Source: a bacterium (GTDB taxonomy: Bacteria > Zixibacteria > MSB-5A5 > WJJR01). Taken from it: 64,000 bases of DNA. Numbering within the stretch: position 1 is the first letter of the stretch; each line of letters starts with the position of its first letter. The stretch is from assembly GCA_021813505.1 (NCBI GenBank), contig JAKAKI010000079.1:39444-103443 (forward strand), written 5' to 3'. The position numbers and the translations under genes are program-made. The notes under the pieces were generated by a model that did not search any database, was not told the origin of the DNA, and saw nothing but the letters and a program-made list of their open reading frames with translations. Shown one piece after another: positions 44,267 to 52,975 of this stretch.

Positions 44267-46717
44267 ATGGGATTCGATAAACGCGATACGGCCAAGACGT
44301 ACACACCGGCAGACGGCGACACGCTCAAGTCGATCGCCGATGCCGAGGCGGCCGCCGGCAATCCGATAACATGGCAGGACCTCGCCCGCTTCAACTGGGG
44401 CACCGCCGATCCCAAGATCGCCGACGAGAAACTGCGCGATGAACTCGGCTGCTACGTCCGCGGCGACGACAAGAAGTTCGTCTTCTCCGCCGACGCCGAA
44501 GTGCGCACCCCGCTGTTGATTCCGAAACCGTACAAGAAATCCGGCTTGTCGACCACGCAGACACACACCCTCAAAGTCAAAAAGCAGCCCGAGCCCCCGA
44601 AACAGTTTCTCGAGTGCGCTTCGATCGACGGCTCCACGTTCGAATTCGACAAGTCGTTCCTGCGCCCGTCGGTGGCCGACCAGTTGAAGCCGGTGGACAA
44701 GGCGATCCAGGCCCATCCCGACGCGAAAGTGCTGATCTTCGGGCACACCGACAAAGTGGGGACCGAGCAATACAACAAGAAGCTCAGCGAGCGCCGCGCG
44801 CTGAGCGTCTATGCCTTCATCACCAACCAGCCCGGCATCTGGGAGGGGCTCTACAACGAGGAACACTGGGGAATCCGCGTCGTCCAGGCGATCCTCAAAG
44901 ACATGGGCGATCCGTACGATCCGGGCGCGGTCGACGGTATCGAAGGTGAGAAAACCAAGAAGGCCGTCAAGCAATTCCAAACCGACAACGGTCTCACTCC
45001 CGATGGCAACGCGGGACCGAAGACGCGCAAAGTGCTCTTCGAAAAATACATGTCGGGCAAACACGACATCAAAATCGAAGACGGCCAGTTCATGGATCCC
45101 AAACACACGGGCTGCGGCGAATTCAATCCGCAAGTCGAGACCGAAGCGCAATGCGAGGACAACCGGCGCGTGACGCTCTACCTGTTCAATCCCGCGCGGC
45201 TCCCCAATCTCCCCTGCAAAGCCGTCGATATCGCGCCCTGCAAGAAGCAGGTCAAAAAGCCGCTCCCGAGGTACAAGCCCTCGTTCCATTGCAGTTTCTA
45301 CGACAGCCTGGCCAACGAATGCCCTTGCGAGGGACCGGCACCGAAACCCGACAAGAAGTGGCCGGTCGCGCTACAGGGGAAACTCTTCTGGAATCGCACC
45401 TGGAACTACAACGACGAGACCGAAGCCTTCGGACCGGAAAAGGAGTATCTGCCCGGCGCCAAAGCCGAGTTGCGCATCCAGCCCAAGGGCGCCGCCGCGC
45501 TCAAGGTGCATGGCTCGGTCTTCCTCACCGATGATGGTGAGTTTCGTTTCGAAAACGTTCCGGAGATCGACAAAGCCGAAGTGCGCATCAGCCTCGAATT
45601 CCGCGGCAGCAAGATCGTCTGCGCCAAGGGAAAGACATTCAAGGGCAGCGACCATCCCTTCATTGAAGCCGACTTCGAGGTCCGCACCGGGAAGTTCATC
45701 TGGCACCAGCTCCCGCTCGACATTGCCAAAGTCGACGGCAGCGCCAAGCTCGTTGATCTCGGTGATATCGAAATCAAAAAGGAGCACTTCGTCGAAATCT
45801 GCGATGCGTACAAGTCGGTCTGGTATGGACACGAACAGCTCAAGAAACTCGCCGAGTTCGACATCGGCATCTGCCAGATTAACTACCCCGAGGATCCCGA
45901 TGTCACAGTGTCCAATGCTTCCGAGCAGATGCAACTGTGCCGGCTCGATCTAAAGGATCGCGATGTGATTCTCCACGAGTACGGCCACTTCATCGGCTTC
46001 AATGTGCTCAAGGGCTTGGGCAATGCCGGCTACGACTATAACGATGAAGCCGGACACAATTTCGATACCAAGGAGCATTACGAATCCGGCTGGGATGAGG
46101 GGCATGCCACCTTCCTCGCCTGCGCGCTCCAGGATGATCCGCACTACCACGACGGGTACGACACCAATCCGAAAAAGAAGAAGGGCGGCGGACTGAACTT
46201 CCACCTGGATACCGATAACACGACGCTCGGTCCGCACTGCGAAGGCAGCATCCAGGAGGCGCTCTGGCGGATCTACAAAGTGCACGGAACGAGCTTCAAA
46301 GATGGATTCTGGAGGGCCTTCACCGACAAATCCAAACGCACCGTGCGCACGATCTTCATGTTCTATGACAACTGGAAGGACCTGAAGCTGGCGAGTCTGG
46401 ACAAGGTCATCGAAGCGTACAAGAAGTTCAATATGGAGTTCGGGTATACCTATCCCGACAGCGGCGACCGTTTCACCGCCGTCGCCGCTCCGAAGGTTTT
46501 CGATGAGGCCAAAAAACAATTCCGGACAATCGATGAATTGCACGCGTCATTCGGCAGTACGGGCGGCGGCACGCTCGCGGATTACAAAGAGGAGTTCTAC
46601 AACCGTAACAAGTTCTTCAATGCGGGCAATCTCGGCGCCGGATCAACCAGGACGAATCCGAAACTTGTGGCGGGGAAGAAGTATATTGTCCCGCGACGGT
46701 TCCAGATAACCGCGTAA
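44267..46717 (+). CDS. LysM-like / OmpA / PG-binding / zinc metallopeptidase fusion
   Basis: An 816-residue protein starting MGFDKRDTAK. Visible order: a LysM-like segment with D-G-D-T-L-K-S-I-A-D and T-W-Q-D-L-A-R-F-N (15-45); an OmpA-type domain (S-T-F-E-F-D-K-S about 123-130, G-H-T-D at 159-162, L-S-E-R-R-A near 173); a peptidoglycan-binding repeat about 207-262 (V-K-Q-F-Q-T-D-N-G-L-T-P-D-G); the OmpA end E-D-N-R-R-V-T-L (297-304); and a gluzincin site H-E-Y-G-H at 570-574, then D-E-G-H-A-T-F. Thus the peptidoglycan-binding repeat lies inside the OmpA domain. No signal peptide. Cargo or effector role is inferred. Confidence 0.8.
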   Translation: MGFDKRDTAKTYTPADGDTLKSIADAEAAAGNPITWQDLARFNWGTADPKIADEKLRDELGCYVRGDDKKFVFSADAEVRTPLLIPKPYKKSGLSTTQTHTLKVKKQPEPPKQFLECASIDGSTFEFDKSFLRPSVADQLKPVDKAIQAHPDAKVLIFGHTDKVGTEQYNKKLSERRALSVYAFITNQPGIWEGLYNEEHWGIRVVQAILKDMGDPYDPGAVDGIEGEKTKKAVKQFQTDNGLTPDGNAGPKTRKVLFEKYMSGKHDIKIEDGQFMDPKHTGCGEFNPQVETEAQCEDNRRVTLYLFNPARLPNLPCKAVDIAPCKKQVKKPLPRYKPSFHCSFYDSLANECPCEGPAPKPDKKWPVALQGKLFWNRTWNYNDETEAFGPEKEYLPGAKAELRIQPKGAAALKVHGSVFLTDDGEFRFENVPEIDKAEVRISLEFRGSKIVCAKGKTFKGSDHPFIEADFEVRTGKFIWHQLPLDIAKVDGSAKLVDLGDIEIKKEHFVEICDAYKSVWYGHEQLKKLAEFDIGICQINYPEDPDVTVSNASEQMQLCRLDLKDRDVILHEYGHFIGFNVLKGLGNAGYDYNDEAGHNFDTKEHYESGWDEGHATFLACALQDDPHYHDGYDTNPKKKKGGGLNFHLDTDNTTLGPHCEGSIQEALWRIYKVHGTSFKDGFWRAFTDKSKRTVRTIFMFYDNWKDLKLASLDKVIEAYKKFNMEFGYTYPDSGDRFTAVAAPKVFDEAKKQFRTIDELHASFGSTGGGTLADYKEEFYNRNKFFNAGNLGAGSTRTNPKLVAGKKYIVPRRFQITA

Positions 46718-46722
46718 GACCC

Positions 46723-47292
46723 ATGACCAGACGCCCGTCATACGCCTGTCTTGCGGCATCTGTGATGATCGCATTCTCGGCCTGCTCTGGCGCGCCGTCG
46801 CAGGACACGACCAAGGACGCCGAGAAGAAAAAGGAGAATACAATGACCGCTCACACCACGCCCCTGCCGTTCGGACTTCTCCCTGACCAGGTTGCGAAGA
46901 CCGAAGTGTTCTACAGTTTCGTCTCCGGCAAAACCGGCGCCGGACGGCAGGAGATGACCATCGGCGGCGACGGCACGGTCAAACTCCTCTTTACCGCCGT
47001 GCGCGGGGAAGAACCCACAACCGCCGAAGGACGCATCTCGAAAGATGTCGTGTTGCGCCTGTTGGACATTCTCGAAGGCCAGGGGATATTGAATCTCGAA
47101 GATCATTACCCGCCGAAAGGCGACTTCCACTCCCGCCGGACACTGCAACTAACCCTGCCATCTCAGACCAAGACGGTCATGATGGACGAACCAGGCGTCA
47201 TCGCCTTCGAGCGCATGGCCGGCGCTGTCATGCTCGCCGCAGCCATCGCGCTTCCCGAAGCAATCAACCACCGGTTCTTCCCGAACTTGTAG
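46723..47292 (+). CDS. Small lipoprotein
   Basis: A lipoprotein signal with lipobox F-S-A-C (Cys 21) is followed by a Lys/Glu linker and a 150-residue domain of beta strands (E-V-F-Y-S-F-V-S-G and G-R-Q-E-M-T-I-G-G-D-G-T-V-K-L). It starts five bases after the preceding stop and is likely in the same operon; an immunity or accessory role is possible but not shown. The internal ATG at residue 41 could be an alternative cytoplasmic start. Confidence 0.7.
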   Translation: MTRRPSYACLAASVMIAFSACSGAPSQDTTKDAEKKKENTMTAHTTPLPFGLLPDQVAKTEVFYSFVSGKTGAGRQEMTIGGDGTVKLLFTAVRGEEPTTAEGRISKDVVLRLLDILEGQGILNLEDHYPPKGDFHSRRTLQLTLPSQTKTVMMDEPGVIAFERMAGAVMLAAAIALPEAINHRFFPNL

Positions 47293-47329
47293 CCGCGCAC
47301 TCCGATCCGTGGAATCGGAAACAATACCG

Positions 47330-47445
47330 GCCGTCATTGCGAGCGGAGCGAAGCAATCTCCGCGCCAAAGGGTAAACGCCCTTGGACTCCGGGACGGCGA
47401 GATTGCTTCGGCGCAAAGTGACGCGCCTCGCAATGACCCCACGGA
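47330..47445. repeat. Short relative of the MITE-like family
   Basis: Contains GTCATTGCGAGCGGAGCGAAGC and its inverted counterpart GCTTCGGCGC-AAAG-TGACGCGCC-TCGCAATGAC, with a palindromic GGGTAAACGCCC-type centre. It shares the core of the larger elements but lacks the TGTTGAA ends. Confidence 0.55.
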
Positions 47446-47460
47446 CTTCTCAGCACTTTC

Positions 47461-49503
47461 CTACTTCCCCGACCCCTGCACCGCGATCGCCACCGAGTCC
47501 AAAAGCTGGCGCAGCCGCCTGGGGTTGGCGTCCTGGTCGCTGGGTGGTTGGCGCTGCTCGTAGGCGGCCAGCGCTGACGACGCCTGGTCGTACCGGCCCA
47601 TTTTGAAATACACCCATCCGAGATCCAGATAGGCCAGATTGTAGTCCGGGAATCGTTGTAGCGTGGCGTTCAGAATTCCGATCGCCCCATCATAGTCACC
47701 GAGATCATAAAGCGTGATCCCGCACGCAATCGCGTAGTCGGGCTGGGCGGGATTGTGGCTCATGGCAAATCGAAGATGCGGCAGCGCTGTCACCGGCTGC
47801 TTCAAATCGCGCAACGTCATTCCGAGATGGTAACGATAGTCTGGCCGCGTGGAATCCATCGACACGGCACGCTCCAGATAGGGGAGAGACGCATCCGCCC
47901 GCCCCATCACCCATAGCGTTTGCCCGGCGCCAAAGCACCCATCGGGATCGGTGGAATCGGCGGCGATGGCCGCCTGGAACGATGCCAGAGCGGAATCGGT
48001 CTGCCCGATTGTGCTCAAGGCAATGCCGCGTTGGATGGAAAGGCGCGCATGTGGCCCGAGAGCCAGCGCCCGTCCGAGCTCATCCGCCGCCAGATCCCAT
48101 CGTCCCATCTCGCGCCAGTATCGCGCGAGCACCTCGCGACCGGTCCCCACCTTGCGGCTGCGGGGATCAAGCTCGAGCAAATTCGAAAACCGTGTCACAC
48201 TCGCGCCCGCATCGGCATTGACCCACACCCAAAGCCCCAGCGTGGCCGCCCCCACCGCCAACGTAGCCAGCCGACGTGGCATCGACCACGCCCATCGCCG
48301 CCGGGCAATCACCACCGCCAGAAACGTGACCACCGGCGCACTGAAGAGCGCGAACAAATCCCAATCGCGCGGAAACGAAAGTTCGGGATTGAACAACAGG
48401 AAGGCCGCCACCGTCGGTGTAAACAGCAGGACGTCTGCCATCCCAACGCAGCTTCCGCCGCTTCTGTCTTCGGGCCACAACAGGAGAAAACCAATCGGCG
48501 CCAATAGAACGATTTCATTCAGAATATCCGCCAGGTGGCGCCAGTCGATCACACTGTAGCGGGCACCCCAGAGTGGCAACAGGTGTTGTCCGAATCCCAG
48601 TTGATCCCGGTTCGGCTTGAGATACCAAAGCGCCAGCGTCACGGCCACAACCACGCACACGGAGACAGCCACCGGCAGATATCGCCGCCGTCCCGGCACG
48701 TCCGCCCTGCCGGCCTCCCATATCAGTGCGGGCGCCCACGCCAGCGCCGCCAGGTGTGACCAGATCGCCACAGCCCAAAGCGCGACCGGCCAGCCCCATC
48801 CCAGCCGCCGATGACGATGCCCCACCAGGGACAGCGTGAACAACGACAACAGCGCCCAACTCAACGCATACGACTCGGCGTAGCCGAAGAATAGCACCGA
48901 CGACCCGCCGGCCAGAAGCCAGAGCGCCGACACGCGTGCGTAAGAACCGCGTTCATTCGAATCACCATCGATCACTCTCGGCCAGAGTGGGAAAGCGCCA
49001 AGCAACAGCACGGCACCCGAGAACACCCCCACAATGGCGAGGGCATCACGCCCAGACACACTCCAGCCCGCGAGTGCGTTCTGGTGCAGGAGCGCCGCCA
49101 GAAGCCCCGGCAGAAATTCCTGAATCCCGTATGTCCCCGGCCTGAGCCGCTCGATTTCATCGATCCGCAAGTATCCGTCGCCGAGAAGTTGCGTTGACCC
49201 CCGTGCCACCCAGGTCAGGACAATCCAGCCAAAGAGAATTCCCGCAATGAGAATTCCTTCGGGGATTCGCAAGCCCCGCCGATAATCCGGCTGCGAATCC
49301 GGCAAACGCCAGACAGCGACAACCGCCGCGATCAGGACAATGCCGAAAAGAAGCCACGCAATCGTGGGCAGAAACGCGAGATGGTTGAATCCCCACAAAC
49401 GCCGGTCGGGGAGAAGCCCTGCCAGACCATAGATCAATCCGCAGCCAACAAGGGCGACCGTCGCCCGCCAGCGTTCCCGCTTCTGCGTGCGAGGATCAGC
49501 CAT
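47461..49503 (-). CDS. Polytopic membrane protein with C-terminal TPR repeats
   Basis: The first 440 residues hold about ten membrane helices with conserved-looking D-G-Y-L-R-I-D-E and F-P-R-D-W-D-L-F loops, as in some membrane glycosyltransferase-like proteins. The last 210 residues have five TPR units (for example G-R-A-L-A-L-G-P-H-A-R-L-S-I-Q-R-G, D-P-D-G-C-F-G-A-G-Q-T-L). It starts four bases after the ychF-like stop. Function unknown; an envelope polysaccharide or assembly role would fit the architecture. Confidence 0.72.
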   Translation of the reverse strand: MADPRTQKRERWRATVALVGCGLIYGLAGLLPDRRLWGFNHLAFLPTIAWLLFGIVLIAAVVAVWRLPDSQPDYRRGLRIPEGILIAGILFGWIVLTWVARGSTQLLGDGYLRIDEIERLRPGTYGIQEFLPGLLAALLHQNALAGWSVSGRDALAIVGVFSGAVLLLGAFPLWPRVIDGDSNERGSYARVSALWLLAGGSSVLFFGYAESYALSWALLSLFTLSLVGHRHRRLGWGWPVALWAVAIWSHLAALAWAPALIWEAGRADVPGRRRYLPVAVSVCVVVAVTLALWYLKPNRDQLGFGQHLLPLWGARYSVIDWRHLADILNEIVLLAPIGFLLLWPEDRSGGSCVGMADVLLFTPTVAAFLLFNPELSFPRDWDLFALFSAPVVTFLAVVIARRRWAWSMPRRLATLAVGAATLGLWVWVNADAGASVTRFSNLLELDPRSRKVGTGREVLARYWREMGRWDLAADELGRALALGPHARLSIQRGIALSTIGQTDSALASFQAAIAADSTDPDGCFGAGQTLWVMGRADASLPYLERAVSMDSTRPDYRYHLGMTLRDLKQPVTALPHLRFAMSHNPAQPDYAIACGITLYDLGDYDGAIGILNATLQRFPDYNLAYLDLGWVYFKMGRYDQASSALAAYEQRQPPSDQDANPRRLRQLLDSVAIAVQGSGK

Positions 49504-49506
49504 TGG

Positions 49507-50556
49507 TCAAACGTTGAAGCGGAATATCAGATAGTCGCCATCGGCGATGATATACTCTTTCCCCTCGAGCCGCGTCTTGCCCGCCTTGCGGGTCGCCGCC
49601 GGAGAACCAAGCGTCAGCAAATCCTCGACCGGCGTGACCTCGGCACGGATAAAACCGCGTTCGATATCGGAGTGGATGACCCCCGCAGCCTGCGGCGCCG
49701 TGGCGCCCCGCTCCACCGTCCAGGCATGCACGTCCTTCTCACTCCCGCCGGTGAAAAACGTAATCAGGCCCAGCAGCGAGTACGATGCCTCGATCATCCC
49801 ATCGAGCGCGGATATGGTCAGACCCAGGTCCGCCATGAACGCCGCGCGGTCCTCCGGCGACAAGTCGTTCAACTCGCCCTCCAGCTTCCCGCGCACGACG
49901 TGCACTTTTGACTTGGGGCCAAGATTGAGTGCACTTTGCCAGTCTTCTGCGCTCCGGCTGGAACCGCCATCGGGAGCGTTGATCACCGCCAGAAGCGGCA
50001 TCCCGGACAGGAACCCATACCCACGCATCAACTTGAATTCCGTCGGCGTGAACACCAGCTCGCGGACCGGCTTCTCACTTTCCAACGCCTTCTGGCAGCG
50101 CACCAGCGCGTCATGCTCGACAAGATTCTCGGTGCGGCCCGACGACACCTCGCGTTGCAGCCGTGTCAGGCGCCTCTCGATCACCGCCAGGTCGGCCAGA
50201 ATCAGCTCTTCGCACAGCGCGTGCGCCTCGGCGACCGGATCGGGATTGTCTCCGAAATCGCGCAACACCATCATCAGCGCATCGAGTTCGCGCAACATCG
50301 GCGGCAACGATGCCACTTCCGTGGCGTCGCCGGTCAGCGCGGGGAAATCAACATACTCGATTTCGGTATGTACCTTCTTGGGGGGAAGGAACAGATCGAA
50401 GAGCCGGTCGAGCCGCGGGTCGGGTACTTTGACCACGGTGCGGCGGATTTCATCCTTGGCGAGGTAGGCGTCAACATCGGCATGCGCGGCCGCCACCGCG
50501 TTATAGATGGTCGTTTTCCCCGAACGGGGCTGTCCCATAATCCCAATTTTCAGCAT
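49507..50556 (-). CDS. ychF: YchF/Obg-like ATPase, divergent
   Basis: A 349-residue P-loop protein. The P-loop is G-Q-P-R-S-G-K-T-T (8-16) in place of the usual G-x-P-N-V-G-K-S-T. G3 is Y-V-D-F-P-A-L, and the base-recognition site reads A-V-I-N-A-P-D, consistent with ATP rather than GTP specificity as in YchF. A coiled-coil hairpin lies around 125-165. The C-terminal TGS domain (A-P-Q-A-A-G-V-I-H-S-D-I-E-R-G-F-I-R-A-E-V, then G-K-E-Y-I-I-A-D-G-D) is clearly YchF-type. Translation-related ATPase by family; the variant P-loop suggests a paralogue. Confidence 0.88.
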   Translation of the reverse strand: MLKIGIMGQPRSGKTTIYNAVAAAHADVDAYLAKDEIRRTVVKVPDPRLDRLFDLFLPPKKVHTEIEYVDFPALTGDATEVASLPPMLRELDALMMVLRDFGDNPDPVAEAHALCEELILADLAVIERRLTRLQREVSSGRTENLVEHDALVRCQKALESEKPVRELVFTPTEFKLMRGYGFLSGMPLLAVINAPDGGSSRSAEDWQSALNLGPKSKVHVVRGKLEGELNDLSPEDRAAFMADLGLTISALDGMIEASYSLLGLITFFTGGSEKDVHAWTVERGATAPQAAGVIHSDIERGFIRAEVTPVEDLLTLGSPAATRKAGKTRLEGKEYIIADGDYLIFRFNV

Positions 50557-50575
50557 CGCGAATCAGTCCAATTCA

Positions 50576-50998
50576 TCAGGAGGTGGCCCCGCCACCCTTC
50601 GTCAAGTCCGAGAAATACCGCCGCTGCTCCGCGGCATCCGGCGAACAATCCACTCCGTAAATCTGACACTGGCGCTGGATCAATGCCAGGTGCCCCAGTC
50701 CCACGTCGACGGCGCGCCGCAGGGTGCGCCGAATCTGCTCCGAGATATTCGTGATCTTGTACCGCTCCTTGATCGTCACCAGCGACAAGACCTCGGGATC
50801 CTCGTGCAATCCGGTTGGATCTTCCTTCGACTGGAAACCCATCGTCTTCTGGGAGCTTGTCACCTGCTGGGTGAATTGCTCGATCAGGGAGGCCAGTTTG
50901 AGCTTTTTGGCGGCCAGCTCGCCTAAGTCCTGTAAGACGGTCAATTGCTCATCATTCAGTTTGGAAATGACCTCGTCGCTCAATTGGGCGAATTCCAT
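50576..50998 (-). CDS. Small helical protein of unknown function
   Basis: The ATG at 50998, with GGAGGAGG upstream, gives 140 residues that are almost entirely helical, with an N-terminal coiled-coil-prone region (D-E-V-I-S-K-L-N-D-E-Q-L to A-A-K-K-L-K-L-A-S-L-I-E-Q-F) and later A-V-D-V-G-L-G-H-L. No recognised family. It is 19 bases upstream of the ychF-like gene and is probably co-transcribed with it. Confidence 0.65.
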   Translation of the reverse strand: MEFAQLSDEVISKLNDEQLTVLQDLGELAAKKLKLASLIEQFTQQVTSSQKTMGFQSKEDPTGLHEDPEVLSLVTIKERYKITNISEQIRRTLRRAVDVGLGHLALIQRQCQIYGVDCSPDAAEQRRYFSDLTKGGGATS

Positions 50999-51201
50999 CG
51001 AGACCTCCTCCGGCGCTGGACCACGACTTATCTGCCGCCTTGTAAGATAGCATCTCGCGCGGCTCGAATGAAGCCTCTTGTGAGATTTCTCCGCACGCGC
51101 CGGACTGCCCCCCACAGTTCGGCAAAGAAAATTCGACGCTGGCTGCGTATCATGATCACATCGCACTCATATCGTGCGTGAGCGGCAGAACGGAATCTTC
51201 C

Positions 51202-52113
51202 ATGCGCGTACTGATTACAGGCGGTACCGGCTTCATCGGCGGAGAATTGGTCCGAACTCTCGCCGGTCTCGGGCATTCCGTGGTCGTGCTGTCGCGGATG
51301 TCAGTGCCGCCACCCGGATGGAAATCCAACGTCCAGCTCTTCCATTGGCCCGGCCCACCAGCCGAAATGCCCGATTCCGCATTCGACAAAGTCGATGCCG
51401 TCGTCAATCTGGCCGGAGAGTCGATCGGTGCGGGACGATGGACCAACGCCCGCAAGGATCGGATTTTCGAAAGCCGCATCCTCACCACCCGGCTGCTCGT
51501 TGCTCGCATCGCCGCAATGCCCACCAAACCCAAGCTCCTCATCTCCGGCTCCGCCATCGACTATTATGGCAGCCCCGGTGATGTCCCGCTTAACGAAGCG
51601 TCCCCGCCCGGCAACAGTTTCCTCGCCGTCGTCTGCTCGCACTGGGAGGACGAAGCCAAGGCGGTCATCAAACACGGTGTGCGGCTGGCCATCTTGCGGA
51701 CCGGGTTGGTTTGGGGACCGGGGGGAGGCGTACTCCCGCGCCTCACGCTTCCGTTCAAGCTCTTCGTTGGCGGTCCGCTCGGCTCAGGCAATCAGGTAAT
51801 CTCATGGATTCATCGGGATGATCTGATCGGCATCATCCGTTTCATCCTCGAGAATGATCACGTCTCCGGACCGATCAACGCCACCGCGCCGAATCCCGTA
51901 ACCAATCGTGAGCTCTCACGTGTGCTGGGTAGACTGCTGCATCGCCCATCCTTCTTCCGCACACCAGCATTTGTCCTGCGCCTGGCCCTTGGTGAAATGT
52001 CCGAACTGGTACTGAAGGGACAGCGAGTCCTGCCCAAACGAGCCCTCGAGTATAAGTACACATTTCAATTCCCCGAGCTCGAAGGTGCATTACACAATGT
52101 GCTGAAATCGTAG
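51202..52113 (+). CDS. TIGR01777-family epimerase-like protein
   Basis: The ATG at 51202 opens the Rossmann strand M-R-V-L-I-T-G-G-T-G-F-I-G. Other signatures are L-A-G-E-S-I-G-A-G-R-W (residues about 72-82), S-G-S-A-I-D-Y-Y-G (about 115-123), R-T-G-L-V-W-G-P-G-G-G (about 165-175) and a C-terminal G-Q-R-V-L-P-K-R-A motif. These define the YfcH/TIGR01777 group of SDR-like proteins, whose physiological reaction is unsettled. Single gene, divergent from the unknown helical-protein gene. Confidence 0.92.
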   Translation: MRVLITGGTGFIGGELVRTLAGLGHSVVVLSRMSVPPPGWKSNVQLFHWPGPPAEMPDSAFDKVDAVVNLAGESIGAGRWTNARKDRIFESRILTTRLLVARIAAMPTKPKLLISGSAIDYYGSPGDVPLNEASPPGNSFLAVVCSHWEDEAKAVIKHGVRLAILRTGLVWGPGGGVLPRLTLPFKLFVGGPLGSGNQVISWIHRDDLIGIIRFILENDHVSGPINATAPNPVTNRELSRVLGRLLHRPSFFRTPAFVLRLALGEMSELVLKGQRVLPKRALEYKYTFQFPELEGALHNVLKS

Positions 52114-52440
52114 GGTGGGCTCTGCCCACCCGCTCTCGCGGGAGTGCTACTGATACCCGGAACTCTTCCCCATGTCATTGTCGTGCACTCTCCAATAATG
52201 TGGCGCAGGTGCCCTCGCCTGCGTAGGACGCGAAGCGTCGAATCTCCTTTGCGTAATGTGCCCAGCGCCCACGCGGCCGAGGGCGACCGCGCCACATTGA
52301 ATCGTAGGGTGGGCTCCGCCCACCGAATCAAGAGCGCAAAACTGATTCTAAGCGAACTCAACTTCCGGTTAGGCACCTCCGCTTCATTAATGTGGCGCAG
52401 GCGCCCTCGCCTGCGTTCGACGCGAAGCGTCGAATCACTT
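52114..52440. repeat. Short palindromic repeats downstream of the epimerase gene
   Basis: Within the gap 52114-52558 there are two copies of a hairpin with GGTGGGCTCYGCCCACC (near 52114 and 52304) and two copies of a longer element beginning TGTGGCGCAGG (near 52199 and 52391), each with CCTCGCCTGCG and a following hairpin GACGCGAAGCGTC. A related TGTGGCGCGGCCGCC form occurs near 10413. No gene in the gap. Confidence 0.65.
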
Positions 52441-52558
52441 TTAAGCGATGCGCCCACCGCCCGCACGGCACCGATTCCACTGGAGTTTCTCAAGGACCAA
52501 GCATATTGTAATCACCCACCGGTAATCGCGGCGACTCTCATCACGACGACACACTGAC

Positions 52559-52963
52559 ATGACCATCGAAGACTACACATCAGTCTACTTCGGAGCGATC
52601 AAACGCCAATCAACACCCGCTGTCTACGACGGCAAGTTCGTGCATGTCACCAGCCCCAATGGGGCCTTCCTGCTGTTTGCCCCCACGCAATTCTGCAAGT
52701 ACCACGCCCATATCGTCGCGCACTTCTCGTCCTTGCACAAAGAGGTCTCGTTCATCCTTTCCGGTGACGACGGCCACTTCCGGACGCCCGGCTGGTCCAT
52801 CCGCGGCGGCGGCAAATTCCGCCTCGATAGCACGAAGAAGATCATCTGGCTCTGGGGATCATCGAAAGCGTACGGCACCTTCGATGGAACCGGCATCGGC
52901 GAGCAATTGCGCGAAAACGAAGCGTGGGGAGCTTACGAGATCCGATTCTCTGAGCCGAATTGA
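52559..52963 (+). CDS. Janus/Ocnus-like (phosphohistidine phosphatase-type) protein
   Basis: A 134-residue protein with C-K-Y-H-A-H-I-V (about 45-52), comparable to the catalytic-His segment Y-H-A-D-I of the 14-kDa phosphohistidine phosphatase, then G-G-G-K-F-R-L (83-89) and W-L-W-G-S-S-K-A-Y-G (about 97-106), like the G-G-G-R-I and Y-G-Y-S-M-A-Y-G segments of that family. I infer a Janus/Ocnus-fold protein. The bacterial version may bind or hydrolyse phosphohistidine; not proven. Moderately confident from motif order and spacing. Confidence 0.7.
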   Translation: MTIEDYTSVYFGAIKRQSTPAVYDGKFVHVTSPNGAFLLFAPTQFCKYHAHIVAHFSSLHKEVSFILSGDDGHFRTPGWSIRGGGKFRLDSTKKIIWLWGSSKAYGTFDGTGIGEQLRENEAWGAYEIRFSEPN

Positions 52964-52975
52964 GCCGAGCGAGCC

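Noticed and set aside
44234..45289. Minus-strand frame opposite the OmpA/peptidase fusion
   Set aside because: Shadow of a multi-domain gene on the plus strand.
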